Shown piece by piece: positions 25,901 through 35,650 of a stretch of DNA of 64,000 bases. The DNA lies in assembly GCF_954871325.1 (NCBI RefSeq), contig NC_088776.1:13950052-14014051 (forward strand), given 5' to 3'. Made by a program: the position numbers and the translations under genes. This stretch comes from Gordionus sp. m RMFG-2023 (Eukaryota > Nematomorpha > Gordioida > Chordodea > Parachordodidae). How positions within the stretch are numbered: position 1 is the first letter of the stretch; every line of letters starts with the position of its first letter. The notes beneath the pieces were generated by a model. It did not search any database and was not told where the DNA came from. It saw only the letters and a program-made list of their open reading frames with translations.

Positions 25901-26935
25901 CCAGCTAAACTAACAAATAAGCTAAAATGTGTAAAAAGTTAAATATATTTTGCATCACAAATACTTCAAATAATTAAAGTTTTTTAAATAAAACTGACTT
26001 GGGTTTTATATTTCCAGCAGTGATGTCAGTCAAACTAATAGCTATTGTATGGGCCTGATCTGAACGTATCAAGATTTGATGAGGTTTATTATCACCTTTT
26101 GAGGATTTTTTAATGATTGTGGCTATGTGTTTATCTTCATTATTTTCACTATCAGTTTCTACAAAATGTTTCTCAGATGGCGAATCATTTTCAGATATCT
26201 TGGTCTCTTTAGTTAGTTTAATCTTTTTGACAGCTGAGCATTCTTCTTTCAGGAGGTTATCAGCATGATTGTGCAAATGTTTTCCAGACTTTGCCATAAA
26301 TTTATCTTGTTCATTTATTTCAAAAGTTTTAAGACTCTTTATATATTCATCACTGTCAAATTCAGAGGAAGAATCATTTAAAGATCTATCTAATGCTGCT
26401 GAAAACTTAAATGGATCAGTAGTAAATCTTTAAAAATTATAAGTAAACTATATAAAACAATAATAATTGAATATACTTGAAAAGGAAGGGTTTAGCCAAA
26501 TAAATAATATCTTTTTCCTTTAATTCATAAGATTCAAAAGGCACAATTTTCACTTTATTTAGATAGCTACCATTTAAGCTCTTTTATAATATTAATATAT
26601 TGGTTTTAAAAAAAATTAAATATTGAAATTTTTTAAATATTTATATATTAATAAATAAAGACAATACTAAGTATTATTTAAATAATTAATAAATATATTT
26701 ATAGTTAGTACTCCTAAATCCGATAATTCCCATTTGCCATTATTATATAGTATGCTAACATGATTTTTTGAAATATTTTTAACTGGGAAAGAATATGTGG
26801 CAGTGCATGACCTACCGATTGTTATCTATAAAAAATTTATAAAAAAATATATATTATGATGTTTACCTCTATTTGACTGTTTAATATAAGTCCTTTAGCA
26901 TCTTCAGATAAGGGTATCAAAAATGCGTGGGCCAT
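13582..26935 (-). CDS. RNF8-like FHA-RING E3 ubiquitin ligase, 12 exons, 805 aa
   Basis: Complete gene model from ATG at 26935-26933 to TAA at 13584-13582; all 11 introns are phase-consistent. The FHA domain (residues about 15-100) has GRS at 27-29, SKNH at 42-45 and NGS at 64-66, the phosphothreonine-reading signature. A charged linker follows, then a coiled coil (about 240-395). The C3HC4 RING has Cys401, Cys404, Cys416, His418, Cys421, Cys424, Cys435 and Cys438, all present. FHA, then coiled coil, then RING is the RNF8 layout; RNF8 reads phospho-sites at DNA breaks in the nucleus and ubiquitinates chromatin. That role is inferred here. RNF8 proteins usually end soon after the RING, but this one runs on for about 360 residues of Arg/Asn/Ser-rich, low-complexity sequence over five exons. 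CHFR is less likely because no PBZ finger was seen. The FHA exon has a stop if read through, so an FHA-only isoform is possible. Confidence 0.85.
14826..15059 (-). CDS. RNF8-like exon 11 (tail)
   Basis: Reads ARSGLRSSTNLATTPAEIN, then an acidic IDDIDNDSD piece and IVRRRRNLRS. Acceptor catcaag, donor GTTTTT, starting with two bases and ending with one. The open frame on the other strand is a shadow. Confidence 0.72.
15635..15731 (-). CDS. RNF8-like exon 10 (tail)
   Basis: Reads SIRRGSIINPNPNVASTSA and then RNRGSRNNRG. Acceptor aatag in phase 0, donor GTTTTT in phase 1, both matching the neighbouring exons. Composition agrees with the other tail exons. Confidence 0.7.
15858..15872 (+). repeat. 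Homopolymer run of 15 G
   Basis: An uninterrupted G15 tract in intron 9 of the RNF8-like gene. It is C15 in the transcript. Confidence 0.95.
15965..16420. repeat. GC-rich patch (GGGCCGGGC-type) with AGAGATCTGCAA end
   Basis: Opens with CTAGAGATCTGCAAAG. It carries runs of degenerate GGGCTTCGGGCCGG and GGGCCGGGTCGGGC words around 15990-16080 and 16260-16400 with an AT-rich middle. It belongs with the patches at 19.0, 24.0 and 61.0 kb. Non-coding, intronic. Confidence 0.5.
16621..16828. mobile_element. MITE with TTAAACGGCTC inverted ends
   Basis: TGTTATTAAACGGCTC at the left matches the reverse complement of GAGCCGTTTAACAAG at the right. Inside, GCAGCCTGCC and AAATCTCAAGACTTG blocks align with the copy at 22197. 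It is non-coding and lies in intron 9 of the RNF8-like gene. Confidence 0.75.
17117..17385 (-). CDS. RNF8-like exon 9 (tail)
   Basis: Acceptor tccag; two bases complete a Ser codon. It reads TRQPQPNNSGNGSFLSTYL, then TTTGFDNDEIPDWMLL and an Arg-rich end, RPSRRARRR. Donor GTTTAT in phase 0. It is Ser/Thr/Asn-rich like its neighbours. Confidence 0.72.
17386..18840. other. Intron 8 of RNF8-like gene, left part: no recognised element
   Basis: AT-rich. An open frame at 18074-18340 (+) has no recognisable domain and no supporting composition; I did not call it. Confidence 0.4.
18841..19140. repeat. G12 run and GC-rich patch bounded by CAGAGACC...ATCTCTGAT
   Basis: A G12 tract lies at 18853-18864. 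From 18975, TCAGAGACCCGCAGGCCCAG opens a patch with GGTCGGACTG and CGGGCGGGGCAGG words that closes near 19138 with AAATCTCTGAT. The ends are inverted relative to each other. Confidence 0.5.
19798..20056 (-). CDS. RNF8-like exon 8 (second half of RING)
   Basis: Reads ATAINCSHIFCCSCLDTW and then RECPVCREGY, giving the last six zinc ligands of the RING, followed by a basic helix-like stretch. Acceptor aaaag, donor GTTTGC. The order of ligands and the DTW segment resemble RNF8. Confidence 0.92.
20564..20769 (-). CDS. RNF8-like exon 7 (coiled coil and first RING knuckle)
   Basis: Starts after tttttag with two bases completing Asp. It reads a Leu/Glu/Lys coiled coil (KEMEELMANKIQLEINLSQ), then ENDFQCVICQETLIK, which supplies the first two zinc ligands. 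Donor GTTGGA, phase 0. Confidence 0.92.
21020..21233 (-). CDS. RNF8-like exon 6 (coiled coil)
   Basis: Acceptor aatag, donor GTTTTG. Reads KLIETERLEYKTKINKDYQ and onward with regular Leu/Ile/Val spacing to SQSCVDL. Starts in phase 0, matching exon 5, and ends in phase 1, matching exon 7. Confidence 0.85.
22197..22332. mobile_element. MITE with TTAAACGGCT inverted ends (second copy)
   Basis: GTGGTTAAACGGCTAACCC at the left mirrors GCAAGCCGTTTAATAACAC at the right. The interior (TAAGCCTGCTT, ACATCTATTA, AAATCTCGAGGCTTG) aligns with the copy at 16621. Non-coding. Confidence 0.75.
23940..24165. repeat. GC-rich patch with AGAAACCTGCAGG end
   Basis: Opens with TCAGAAACCTGCAGGAACC. It contains CAAGACCCAGCCC, GGTCCGGGTTTT, CAGGCCCGG and a terminal CCCGTGTACCCGGGTCGG. 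It belongs to the same composition-defined family as the patches at 9.9, 19.0 and 61.0 kb. Confidence 0.45.
25828..25921 (-). CDS. RNF8-like exon 5 (start of coiled coil)
   Basis: Reads LFVSLAGQLKSEILAKDELI and then SVLTKESNLRK before donor GTTAGT. The acceptor ttttag at 25922-25923 keeps phase with the GTCAGT donor of exon 4. Two further AGs a few codons downstream are alternatives, one of them also in phase. Confidence 0.75.
25999..26427 (-). CDS. RNF8-like exon 4 (end of FHA and linker)
   Basis: One base completes a Lys codon, then FTTDPFKFSAALDRSLND leads into a Ser/Glu/Lys-rich linker. The chosen donor is GTCAGT at 25998. Read-through would end at a stop near 25976 after KPKSVLFKKL. The coiled-coil and RING exons downstream, in phase, favour the spliced form. 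Confidence 0.82.
26477..26580 (-). CDS. RNF8-like exon 3 (FHA NGS strand)
   Basis: Reads SLNGSYLNKVKIVPFESYEL and then KEKDIIYLAKPFLF, the FHA segment with the conserved Asn-Gly. Acceptor aaaag, donor GTATAT, ending in phase 2. The intron to exon 4 is only 49 bp. Confidence 0.88.
26712..26825 (-). CDS. RNF8-like exon 2 (FHA GRS and SxxH)
   Basis: Reads ITIGRSCTATYSFPVKNISK and then NHVSILYNNGKWELSDLG, with Arg28, Ser42 and His45 of the phosphopeptide site. Phase 0 at both ends; donor GTACTA. Confidence 0.9.
26867..26935 (-). CDS. RNF8-like exon 1 (start)
   Basis: ATG at 26935-26933, reading MAHAFLIPLSEDAKGLILN up to donor GTAAAC. It is the only ATG that leads in frame into the FHA core; a 41-bp intron follows. 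Strand 1 of an FHA domain fits here. Confidence 0.82.
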
Positions 26936-27800
26936 AAAATTTCAAATTAAAGACCAACCGAACGATTTTCTTTTTTGGATGGATATAAAAATTAATAAAA
27001 TTGTTAGGCTGAAAAATAAAAAGGAGAGGCGAACATATAGATTAGATATAGATAGTTAAAAAGGGAGATATATTAGATAGACCTTTTAAAAAATATATAT
27101 TTTTAAAGAAATCTCAATTATAATTGATGGAGATGTTGAATAAGAAATAATAATATCATAAATATGTATGAATTTAGAATACAATAGAACAACTAGTTTC
27201 ACCATGCAAACCTGAAGATGAGATGCAATAAAAATGTCATTCTTATGGATCATTATTATTGAAAGAAATAACCTAACATTTATGCAACTAGATTACAATA
27301 TTAATATATATAATTCTATATATCATCATTATATAATTAATATGAAAGAAATAACTTAACATTTATTTACAATATTAGTAATTTTTAATGAAACAGCTTA
27401 AAATGTCATTCTTGTGTTTATAATCAGTATTTATGAAAGTATTATAGATTCTTATGCAACAATATATGCTTGCATTCAAGGAAGTTGATAATCAGTTTTT
27501 TTTTCTAATGATTTAATAAAAATATTAATAGATAATCATCAGATTGTAATACCCAATGGTAGACCCGCATATTATGTTGGATAAAAGTATATGTTCTCAA
27601 TGTAGAAACTCTTTTAATGCTTGGGAATGGTCATTTTAGGGCCTATAGTGTGAATGGACAAAGATGCCCCACTTCTGGCTCATCCCCCTCTATTCTTTTC
27701 CTAACAATCCTCCACAGTTCCCTCTTGAATCCTGTAACACAGCCATCTGTTCACATCAAATAATGATAATATTGCAACATCAAGCATTCTCGAATCAATT
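26936..27800. other. AT-rich 5' flank of RNF8-like gene
   Basis: No promoter motif can be claimed. Two related stretches sharing GAAAGAAATAAC and AAAATGTCATTCTT words (about 27230-27285 and 27343-27415) suggest a diverged local duplication. From about 27600 GC content rises towards the LINE. Confidence 0.35.
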
Positions 27801-30800
27801 CCTTCATTGACCAATTATTTGAACTGCTCAAACCTTGTTTGATTTCCAGAATTCCAGAAGGTGCCAGACAAGTTGTTTCTACCAATTATGTTCAATGCAT
27901 TGATAGGCTGTTAAAAAACTTATCCTCTAAGGATGCATGGTCAGCCTATCCTTTATTCGGCCGCAAATCTTTCCAAAATCCTGCTGTGAATGGTAATTCT
28001 TTCACTACAAATATTGAACTAGCGTCTTCTAATATCAATTATGAACCCCTTGATATCATAACTCACACCTATAACAAAAAACTGGACGATTTAAATTTCA
28101 AGGTGATGCTAATAGATACAAAATAAATAATTTGGACATAAATGGTGCACTCAGACTATGTAGCTCCTTTGACACACTTGCTCCAGTAAGCGAAGTGTCA
28201 TACCAAAGACTATTAGACAAGTATCCCCAGACACTGAAAGCTATAATGATTTATGAAACCAAGAACCCTTCTCCGATTTTCACTTCGGAAGAAATATTTA
28301 AATCAGTGAGACCTTTTCAGAAGGACGCGGCTTTTGGATTTGAAGGTATCAAATCTTTATTTCTTCAAGATTTAATTACTCCCATCCTCAACATATGAGA
28401 AAATATACAACACTATGGAATGCATGTAGAAAGGCCAAATTTTCAGAAAAGATAAGAGAGATATATTTACTTGTGCATAAAAATTGCCTAATTAAAAGAT
28501 ATCAATTGATTTAAAAGATCTAATTTTGCAGGACTATTTATTTTTATGTGCTTACCATCTAATGAACCAAGGCAGTTTGGAAATCCATGTTTCTCAAAAT
28601 ATAAAATGTTGATTTTCTAACTCTAAAATAATTAAAAATTATTTATTAATATTAAAAATTTACTTTGATATAAACTACTATTTATGAAAGTGACATCATC
28701 ACATCTATATATATAAATTTGTTAATTGAAAAAATTGCAGATTTTGCAGGACTTTTGATTTTTATGTGCTTACCATCTAATGAGCCAAGGCAGTTTGGAA
28801 ATCATTGTTTCTCAAAATATTCTTGTGCAATCTAAAATGTTTGATTTTCTAACTCTAAAATAATGGAAATCCATGTTTCTCAAAATATTCTTGTGCAATC
28901 TAAAATGTTTGATTTTCTAACTCTAAAATAGTTTAAAATTATTTATTAACATTAAAAATTTACTCTGATATAATCTACTATTTCTGAAAGTGCAATCATC
29001 ACATCTATATATTAAATTTGTAATTGCTATCTAAGCAATAGATTGAAGAAATTCGCCATATTACAAATCACATGGGAATTACTATTGGCTTAAAATTGCT
29101 GTGATGATTATCATTGGACAAATATTTTTTAAAGAACACTATTGGTTAAATTTGATTGTCGTTTTTTGATGATTATTATAATAGAGTCAAACCTCTTTAT
29201 TGGATGAAATAACCCAATTATGCAACAAGGTCATTAATGGTGAGGTCCCAGATTTCGCAAGGACCCCCCTCTTTTTTGGAGATAAACAAGTCGCCCTGAG
29301 AAAAAAGAAGGTGATATAAGGCCTATTGCCGTTAATGCTGTATATAGGAGATTATGTTCCAAGCTTATCGCTAACTGCACAATATACTTCTACAATTAGG
29401 TGTTGAAACGAGCTGAGGATGTTAAGCGGCTGCACATATAACTCGTATTTATGCTCAGGATGCTACAATCGTTCAACACCTTGTTAAAATCGACTTTAGA
29501 AATGCTTACAATAGCATTCACAGAAAAGTAAGCATTTCACAATTCATAAAACATTTCCCAGCTTTTACAAACCATATCCTTTTATCCTATAAAAAACATC
29601 CCATTTGGTATTTGGCCATTGTATCTTGACATCTTCTGAAGGTATTCAACAGGGAGATTCCCTGGCTCCATATTATTTTGTCTGGGTATCCATGATTTGA
29701 TCACGAAAATAAAAAATGGCTGCTCGCTACCTCTACATTTTTGATATGATGATGGGGTCATCTTCGGCGATTCTGCTGAGGTGGAAAAAGGTGTTAATAT
29801 TATTAAGGCACCCACTGACAGTCTCGGACTTCAAATCAACTAAACCAAAACCGAATATTGTAAAATCAATACAATTCCATTAAACGTTTTTGGCTTTAAG
29901 CAGTCCCCTTGAAAAATTTATCGCATTTGGGCTCTCCTATTGGTGAAAAGTCAGAATTATTTTTTTAGCGATATGGACGATATATTTAAAAATTTAAAAC
30001 GCATTCTCCCCTGTCTCTCAGCACATAGCTTTTTTTAATTAGGAATTTCTTCAACAACCCTAAAATGCTTTACGCCCTACGATCGAGCCCATTATTTTTA
30101 GAGAGATTGCATCTGGGAAGATTCGAAACCAGAATAAGTGTTATTAGTGACTGCTTAAACATTAAGTTTATGGACATTGTGTGGCATCAAGCCACATTCC
30201 TTCCAAACATGGCGGACTTGGTATAAGGTCCCCACTGTCGATCTCAATATGTGCATTCATTGCTAGCCTACTTCAGGTAGGTGGACTAATCGCCCAATAT
30301 CTGTCAGTCCACAATTCCTTTTTGAGTGGGCAAAATCCGTGATAACCACAACAATATTTCCGATCTCTGTAAAATAAAAAACTTCATTGATTACCTTATT
30401 TCGAGTCTTTCACCTTAGGTTAGGTCCACATTTTGAACTTATCAAGGATCGGGAATATGAATTTTTAGATGTTATTCGATCTAATAAACTTAAACTTGAA
30501 TTGGACAATCACAGGCTTAGCTATGCTTTATATAACAGGCTCAATCATTACCATATAAATGCAGCAAATGCCCTACTGATGATGACAATATGGCGGTTCA
30601 TCCTTTACATTTCAATCGTAATCTCGGACGGCAAACCCGGCACTCGAGGTGCAATCAAATCATATCTCTTGCACTTAGGTCAGCTGGTGTTCCTACCTCA
30701 TTGGGGCTTTCTGGTCTCTTTCCCGATGGTAGGAGTCCTGATGGAGTTACACGAATTCCATGGTCAAAAGGAAAGTTTCTAATATGGGATTTTTATTGTT

Positions 30801-30990
30801 TGGACACAAACTCCCCTTCCAATTTTAATAAGGATGCTCTGAACAGAGCTCAAAATTTTAAGATCACTAAATACAGCTCTGATTCTACTAATTACATATT
30901 CGTACTAATCATCTGCTCCACTTTAAAAACATATGGTGATTTGGCTAAAAAAAATTTAAAGACGTTGACCACCTAATCAGGAAAAATTCT
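27801..30990 (+). mobile_element. Degenerate non-LTR retrotransposon (LINE) with RT and C-terminal endonuclease-like block
   Basis: Block order on the + strand: SRIPEGARQVVSTNYVQCI (27840), NGALRLCSSFDTLAPVSEVS (28138) and DAAFGFEGIKSLFLQDL (28325) form the pre-RT region typical of this LINE type. QVALRKKEGDIRPIAVNAVY (near 29290) is RT block 0/1. EGIQQGDSLAP (near 29640) and YDDG (near 29745) mark the RT core and active site. PDGVTRIPWSKGKFLIWD (near 30730) is the C-terminal block, endonuclease-like by inference. The reading frame changes many times and stops are frequent, so it cannot make protein. A PIF/Harbinger fragment splits the pre-RT and RT parts. The order of blocks recalls site-specific LINE clades with restriction-like endonucleases; the exact clade is uncertain. 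Confidence 0.78.
28522..29030 (-). mobile_element. Tandemly duplicated PIF/Harbinger transposase fragment
   Basis: Minus strand reads YFEKHGFPNCLGSLDGKHI followed by KIKSPAK. This is the PIF/Harbinger block around the first catalytic Asp (family pattern FPNCIGALDGKHV). The fragment appears in two direct copies about 219 bp apart (28522-28740 and 28741-29030). The second copy holds an internal 68-bp direct duplication (28797-28864 and 28865-28932). It interrupts the LINE at 27.8-31.0 kb. Confidence 0.72.
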
Positions 30991-31960
30991 GGAGAACCTC
31001 GGAAAGGCTTTTGCTTAAGGCAGAGGATCGCAATAGCTATTACTAAGACTAATTATGTTTGTTTTATCAATTCGATCTCACCCGATGATTAGAAGAAGAG
31101 GATTTTAAATAATTGTGCTGGTTTCGTTTTTATTTATTTTGTATTTTATATTATTATATAATTTATGCTCATTATTATCTTTTTGTTATTATGATTAATT
31201 TGTTTCTAATTCATAATATATTAACTCTTTCTTTCATATTTAAATTAAATTTTCATAAATATAAATATCATATAGTTCATCAATTGTATTTAAATAATCT
31301 ATGAGAAATTTTATTAGATTTTTAATTTTCAAATATTCAAAACCCTTAAAAAATATCAAATTACACGAAAGAAAAAATGAATATAATATATATTAGAAAT
31401 TATATAAACTAAAATATTTAAAAATAGGGAGGGGGGTGGATCAAAAGGATATATTATCAGGTATATAGCCGAGGATGGAGCTAAAATTAGATCCATACCA
31501 TATATCTCAAGAGATATTTCGTTTAGAATAAATTTTCTTTAGGATCTCCAGTATTTGCTATTAGCTTTTTCCCTGCAGTATTAAAAATTAGAATTGCTTC
31601 TTCGCCAAGGTTGCTTAATGTGATAGTAAAAAAAAAATGTTTTCTAATTGGTAATATATATTATGTTTGAATGATTCGGTGGCCCCAATGGATGAGTATT
31701 GTGCTTTCGATTTTACAAACGCATCTACTCAGATAAATGCCCATACCAAAGGTTGCCCTTTCAACCAAAGAGCAAGAGTGATAGTCTGGCTTTTTATTGA
31801 TGGAAATATTTAATTTCTAAGATGGAGTGAATGTTGCTGATAGTAGAGTATTATGGATGTTAATTTAATTTCCTAGTGAAGGGGGCGCCTGTCCTTTGAA
31901 AATTGGTGTAAGGAGTGGTGACCTTTGCTCTCAACCAGAATGCTGCAAAGGGTGCGTGAG
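30991..31960. other. AT-rich intergenic stretch
   Basis: 31110-31330 is very AT-rich. 31650-31940 is more mixed in composition but shows no domain I recognise; it may be old transposon sequence. Confidence 0.3.
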
Positions 31961-32842
31961 TATCGTAGGCGTATAATGGGGGGGGGATCCCCCTCCCTTC
32001 AGAAATTTATCACTTGTTGTGAATAACATTTTATGCTAATAAATAATATCCCCCTTAATCTTCCCCCCCCCACTCCCTGACCCTCAAAAATGTATGCATA
32101 TATCTTAAACAATAATTTGAAAGAAAGAATGTAAAATTTACAGTATATCTATTTTTATCAATTATCACATAATAATCATGTAATTTTTACCAATATAGCG
32201 AATTATATATTTTACAGAAAACTATAAAATATTATAAGGACATCAGAAAATATCTTTTACAGACACTGTGAGATGAATAATATGAAGATTAATTTAAAAT
32301 AAATAGATGGCGTTAAATAATTGAATGCAAATTGTTGTTATATTTATTATCAAGAGCATTGATAAGTAAAAATTGTTAAAATATTAACTGTAATATATTA
32401 TGTAACTGTCAAATATGTCTGTAAAAGTGGAATTTTACCTAGTATTTTATAACTAATTTTATATAATAGAGGAATATCAACTTATATATCTACTTACTTT
32501 TTATAAATGAATTTCTTATACTTGTTTGGAATAAATTATTATCATGCGTTTATATTAATGTATATACAAGTAATTTATTATATTTTATATAAACTAATAA
32601 AAATATATTTCATATGAACTAATAAAAATATATTTCATATAAACTAATAGTTCCAGGCTTATTTTTTATTAAAATTAACCTCCTATCTTGTAAAAAAATT
32701 TTATGACTATATATAGATTAAGGTAACCCGGCAGAAGGCCGGGAAAAAGTGGGCCAAAGGCCCGCCCAAATAAAGTCTGAAAGCGAAGCCCCCAGTAATT
32801 TTTTAATCCCCCCCCCTTAGGAAAATCCTGGCTACGCCTATG
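31961..32842. mobile_element. Probable non-autonomous element with GGCGTAGCCAGG-type ends
   Basis: The right end, read on the minus strand, is CATAGGCGTAGCCAGGATTT followed by a G-rich run (32810-32841). A diverged counterpart, GTAGGCGTATAATGGGGGG, lies near 31968. GGCGTAGCCAGGATTT ends are widespread among animal hAT-type elements. The interior is AT-rich and non-coding. The pairing of the two ends is tentative. Confidence 0.4.
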
Positions 32843-32921
32843 ATGAATATGGTGGGATGATATTGAAGTTAGATGGAGATCTAATGCCATCCTGAGTTCT
32901 TAGGGAGAGAAGTATGTGAGA

Positions 32922-33700
32922 AGTGGCGTATCCAGATTTTCCTTTAGAAATAAAGGTTATAACCCAATTTTTATTTTAAGTTAGGTATATTATAAATAAG
33001 TTTTTTTTAAAATATAAAATTGAAATAAAGTTTAGTGTCAATTTTCTTTTATAAAATTGACTTAAAAACTAGTTTCAACTTAAATTCTCATAATATAAAT
33101 AAAATAAAAAATTTTTTATTGAAAATACTAATTGTAGTGTGTATAAAATATTGACTAGAAAATTTTTTAAAGAACAAGTTTTTATAACTTATTATCAAAT
33201 ACAATTTTATACAAAAAATTTATTAAATACTAGAATTATAATGCGATTTTTAATTTTCGTGGGAAATTTGCTAATTCATCAAGAATTTTGTTTGTCGTTG
33301 GAATCAAATCTCTGTGGATATTTAACAGAGCTAACACATTTAGCCGAGATTCGGAAGTAGTATTTTGTAAATAAGTTTTCAACCTTCTCCATTAAAAAAG
33401 GTCCTTTCATTCGTATATGTTGTAATAGGCAAACATGTAAGAATATAAAATACTTTCAAAATATTTGGAAATAAAGCCAAGGTTCCTTATACCGGTTGAG
33501 CACATCAATGGCATGCTCAGGTAAAATAATAAACGTAGTAAATATTTATACCACAATTTGAATTCACTGATTAAATTGATTTCAGTATCAATGTCATAGA
33601 AAAAAATTTAATTTTACCAATAATAGCATTAGAAAACGAAGAAGGTTCTTTAGGTAATAAAATTTAAAGATTACCAAAGGCTTGTTATTTATCTAAAAAC
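32922..33700 (-). mobile_element. Degenerate hAT transposon, 3' part
   Basis: GTGGCGTATCCAGATTTTCC at 32924 looks like a hAT terminal repeat. On the minus strand around 33220-33370 the frame reads LKTYLQNTTSESRLNVLALL then NIHRDLIP. It matches the hAT C-terminal dimerisation region (family pattern LRSTMS.RLNGLALLNIHRD). Upstream pieces are frame-shifted. The 5' limit is not resolved. Confidence 0.62.
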
Positions 33701-34329
33701 CGTACTGTACGCCCTGTATGTGAGTAAGTTTTGATATGGTATGACTTGGAGTCATTCGTATCCATTGTGCTTATTTATAAAATTGATAAGTTCCTCTGAT
33801 TGCCCGTTTAAAGGAGAAAATCGACGGAAAATGCAATTCGTGAAGAACTCTAAATTGGAGGGGGGGGCTTGTTGGAAAAATTATGTTGAGTATTGTCCCA
33901 TCTGGTAGAGCTGTTTGATTATAAGAGCGTTGGTTTATTGACTTATCAGAATAGAGATTTGATAAAATGAAAACTGTTCATGATAAAAAAAATTGGGGAT
34001 CTGATTTCTATATCCTAGGTTTTAGAAGGAAGGATTGTCTGCATCCATGACAAGGTAGATAATTATTTGTTTAAAACTTCTTTTACAATCTTTACTTGTG
34101 CTTTCAAAAAAGAATTTGATCAAGGTTTATGAAGACTGCAGAGCGATCTGAGTCTATGAAAAATTTTAGGATATAAATAAAATTTTTCATAATGAAAATG
34201 ATTTGTAAGTCAGAAGCAATAGGAGTTAGGCTTTAGTTATTTCATTATTGATGTAAAATTGTCTAATAAAAAGCCATCTGCTCCAGTTCCACTAATGAAG
34301 CTCCTTATTGTGTGAGTTGATATCTGTTT

Positions 34330-34625
34330 ATATATATGAAAGGGAATTCCTCTCTGGAAGATAATATGGATGAAGAGCAAAGTTCACATTTGCTGATATT
34401 AAGTTATAGTTCTGTTATTAATTCTAATTTTGTTTTATAATGCACACTTTCATTATTTCATATAATGAACCAGCGACAGTGACATTATCTAGATATCAGG
34501 TGTTTAGGCAGTTTACATTGTTTATTTCAGTTACCATTTTTATATCTTTAAGCAGAAAAGTGGATCACCTTGTTGTATACCATGATTAGATAATATTTTT
34601 GAAATTTGAAGGCTTATGAACACGC
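34330..34625 (-). mobile_element. Third fragment of the LINE family (RT core)
   Basis: Minus strand reads GIQQGDPLFCLKI (near 34570) and, after a frame change, YLDNVTVAG (near 34490). These fit RT motifs with QQGDPL and the Y.DD active site, here YLDN. The same block order is present in the larger copy at 29.6-29.8 kb. Confidence 0.6.
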
Positions 34626-34899
34626 AATTAATTAAGATTAAACATAATTAAATATATAAATAAATTCTGTTCGAAATTTAATTGTATATAAAATAATGAA
34701 AGTAATAAAAAAAAATGTTTGATATAGAATTTATTTTATACAATATTAATACTAATTTTTCCAGTTTAAATGTAAACTCCCAATCTTTGTCGAGTATTCA
34801 AGACCAAAAAGAATACACAAATATTGGAACAAATAAAAAATGGATATAGTTACTAAAATGTTCTCAATGCCTGAAAAACAACAAATGAAAATTAAAGAC

Positions 34900-35650
34900 A
34901 GCAAAATACGTTGAAATGTGTCTACTGCATCCATTCATAAATTTAGACGCGACACATTCCCAAAAATAAATGGAGATGCTCTAAACGAATACAATATTCA
35001 AAAAATTGGAACTAAGAAAAAAGATTCTTCCAGAGTTGAAAGTTACATCATTAGCTTATTAATGGAAAATAACACTTACTTTCCAGGAGATAATATAAAA
35101 TTTACACTCTTGGTAGTCCAAAAACGAAAACAACCATTATTAAATATATCAGAAATATAGGTTTGTCTAAAAAAAGAGCTGGCATTGAGCCTGATAGAAG
35201 AAATACACCCTGATAAAATTAATATTCATCAAATCTATCATGTAAATAACTTAAAAATCCCAAAAGAAAAATTATATTTCTTAGATGAAACTGGAATAAA
35301 CCTGCATATTGTGCCAATCTAGGCCTGGGTAGCCATACAATGTCAGTTCAATAATAAAAATCCTATTCTCCAAGGGTAAAGATGTAAGCATAATTTGTAT
35401 AATTGGAATTGGAGGGGAATTCCATTATAAAATAATTGAAGGAGCATATAATGGAATATTCCGTGATTCTATGACACATTAAATACCCACCACCATATAC
35501 ACCTCAGCTAAATCCCATTGAAATTTTTTTGGAGTCTTGAAAAATAAATATTGAGTAATCAATCCCTTCCCTAATTCAAAAGATGAAATTATTGGGAATA
35601 TTCAGTTTTTACATTTTGGAGTTGGTTTATCGTAATTAAGTGATTAATTA
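34900..35650 (+). mobile_element. Degenerate Tc1/mariner-superfamily transposon
   Basis: On the + strand, FLDETGINLH (near 35278) holds the second catalytic Asp, GKDVSIICIIGIGG (near 35380) the following strand, EGAYNG (near 35440) the next turn, and PPYTPQLNPIE (near 35495) the third-acid block of IS630/Tc1/mariner transposases. The open frame at 34918-35157 probably covers the N-terminal DNA-binding part. Frame changes and stops separate the pieces. No clean terminal repeats were seen. Confidence 0.68.

Noticed and set aside
31113-31304. 63-residue Tyr/Ile/Leu-rich open frame (+)
   Set aside because: Product of very AT-rich DNA after the LINE; no domain.
32675-32890. 71-residue open frame (-) with RRSQDFPKGGG
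   Set aside because: Translation of a transposon terminal sequence (GGCGTAGCCAGGATTT followed by G-run), not a gene.
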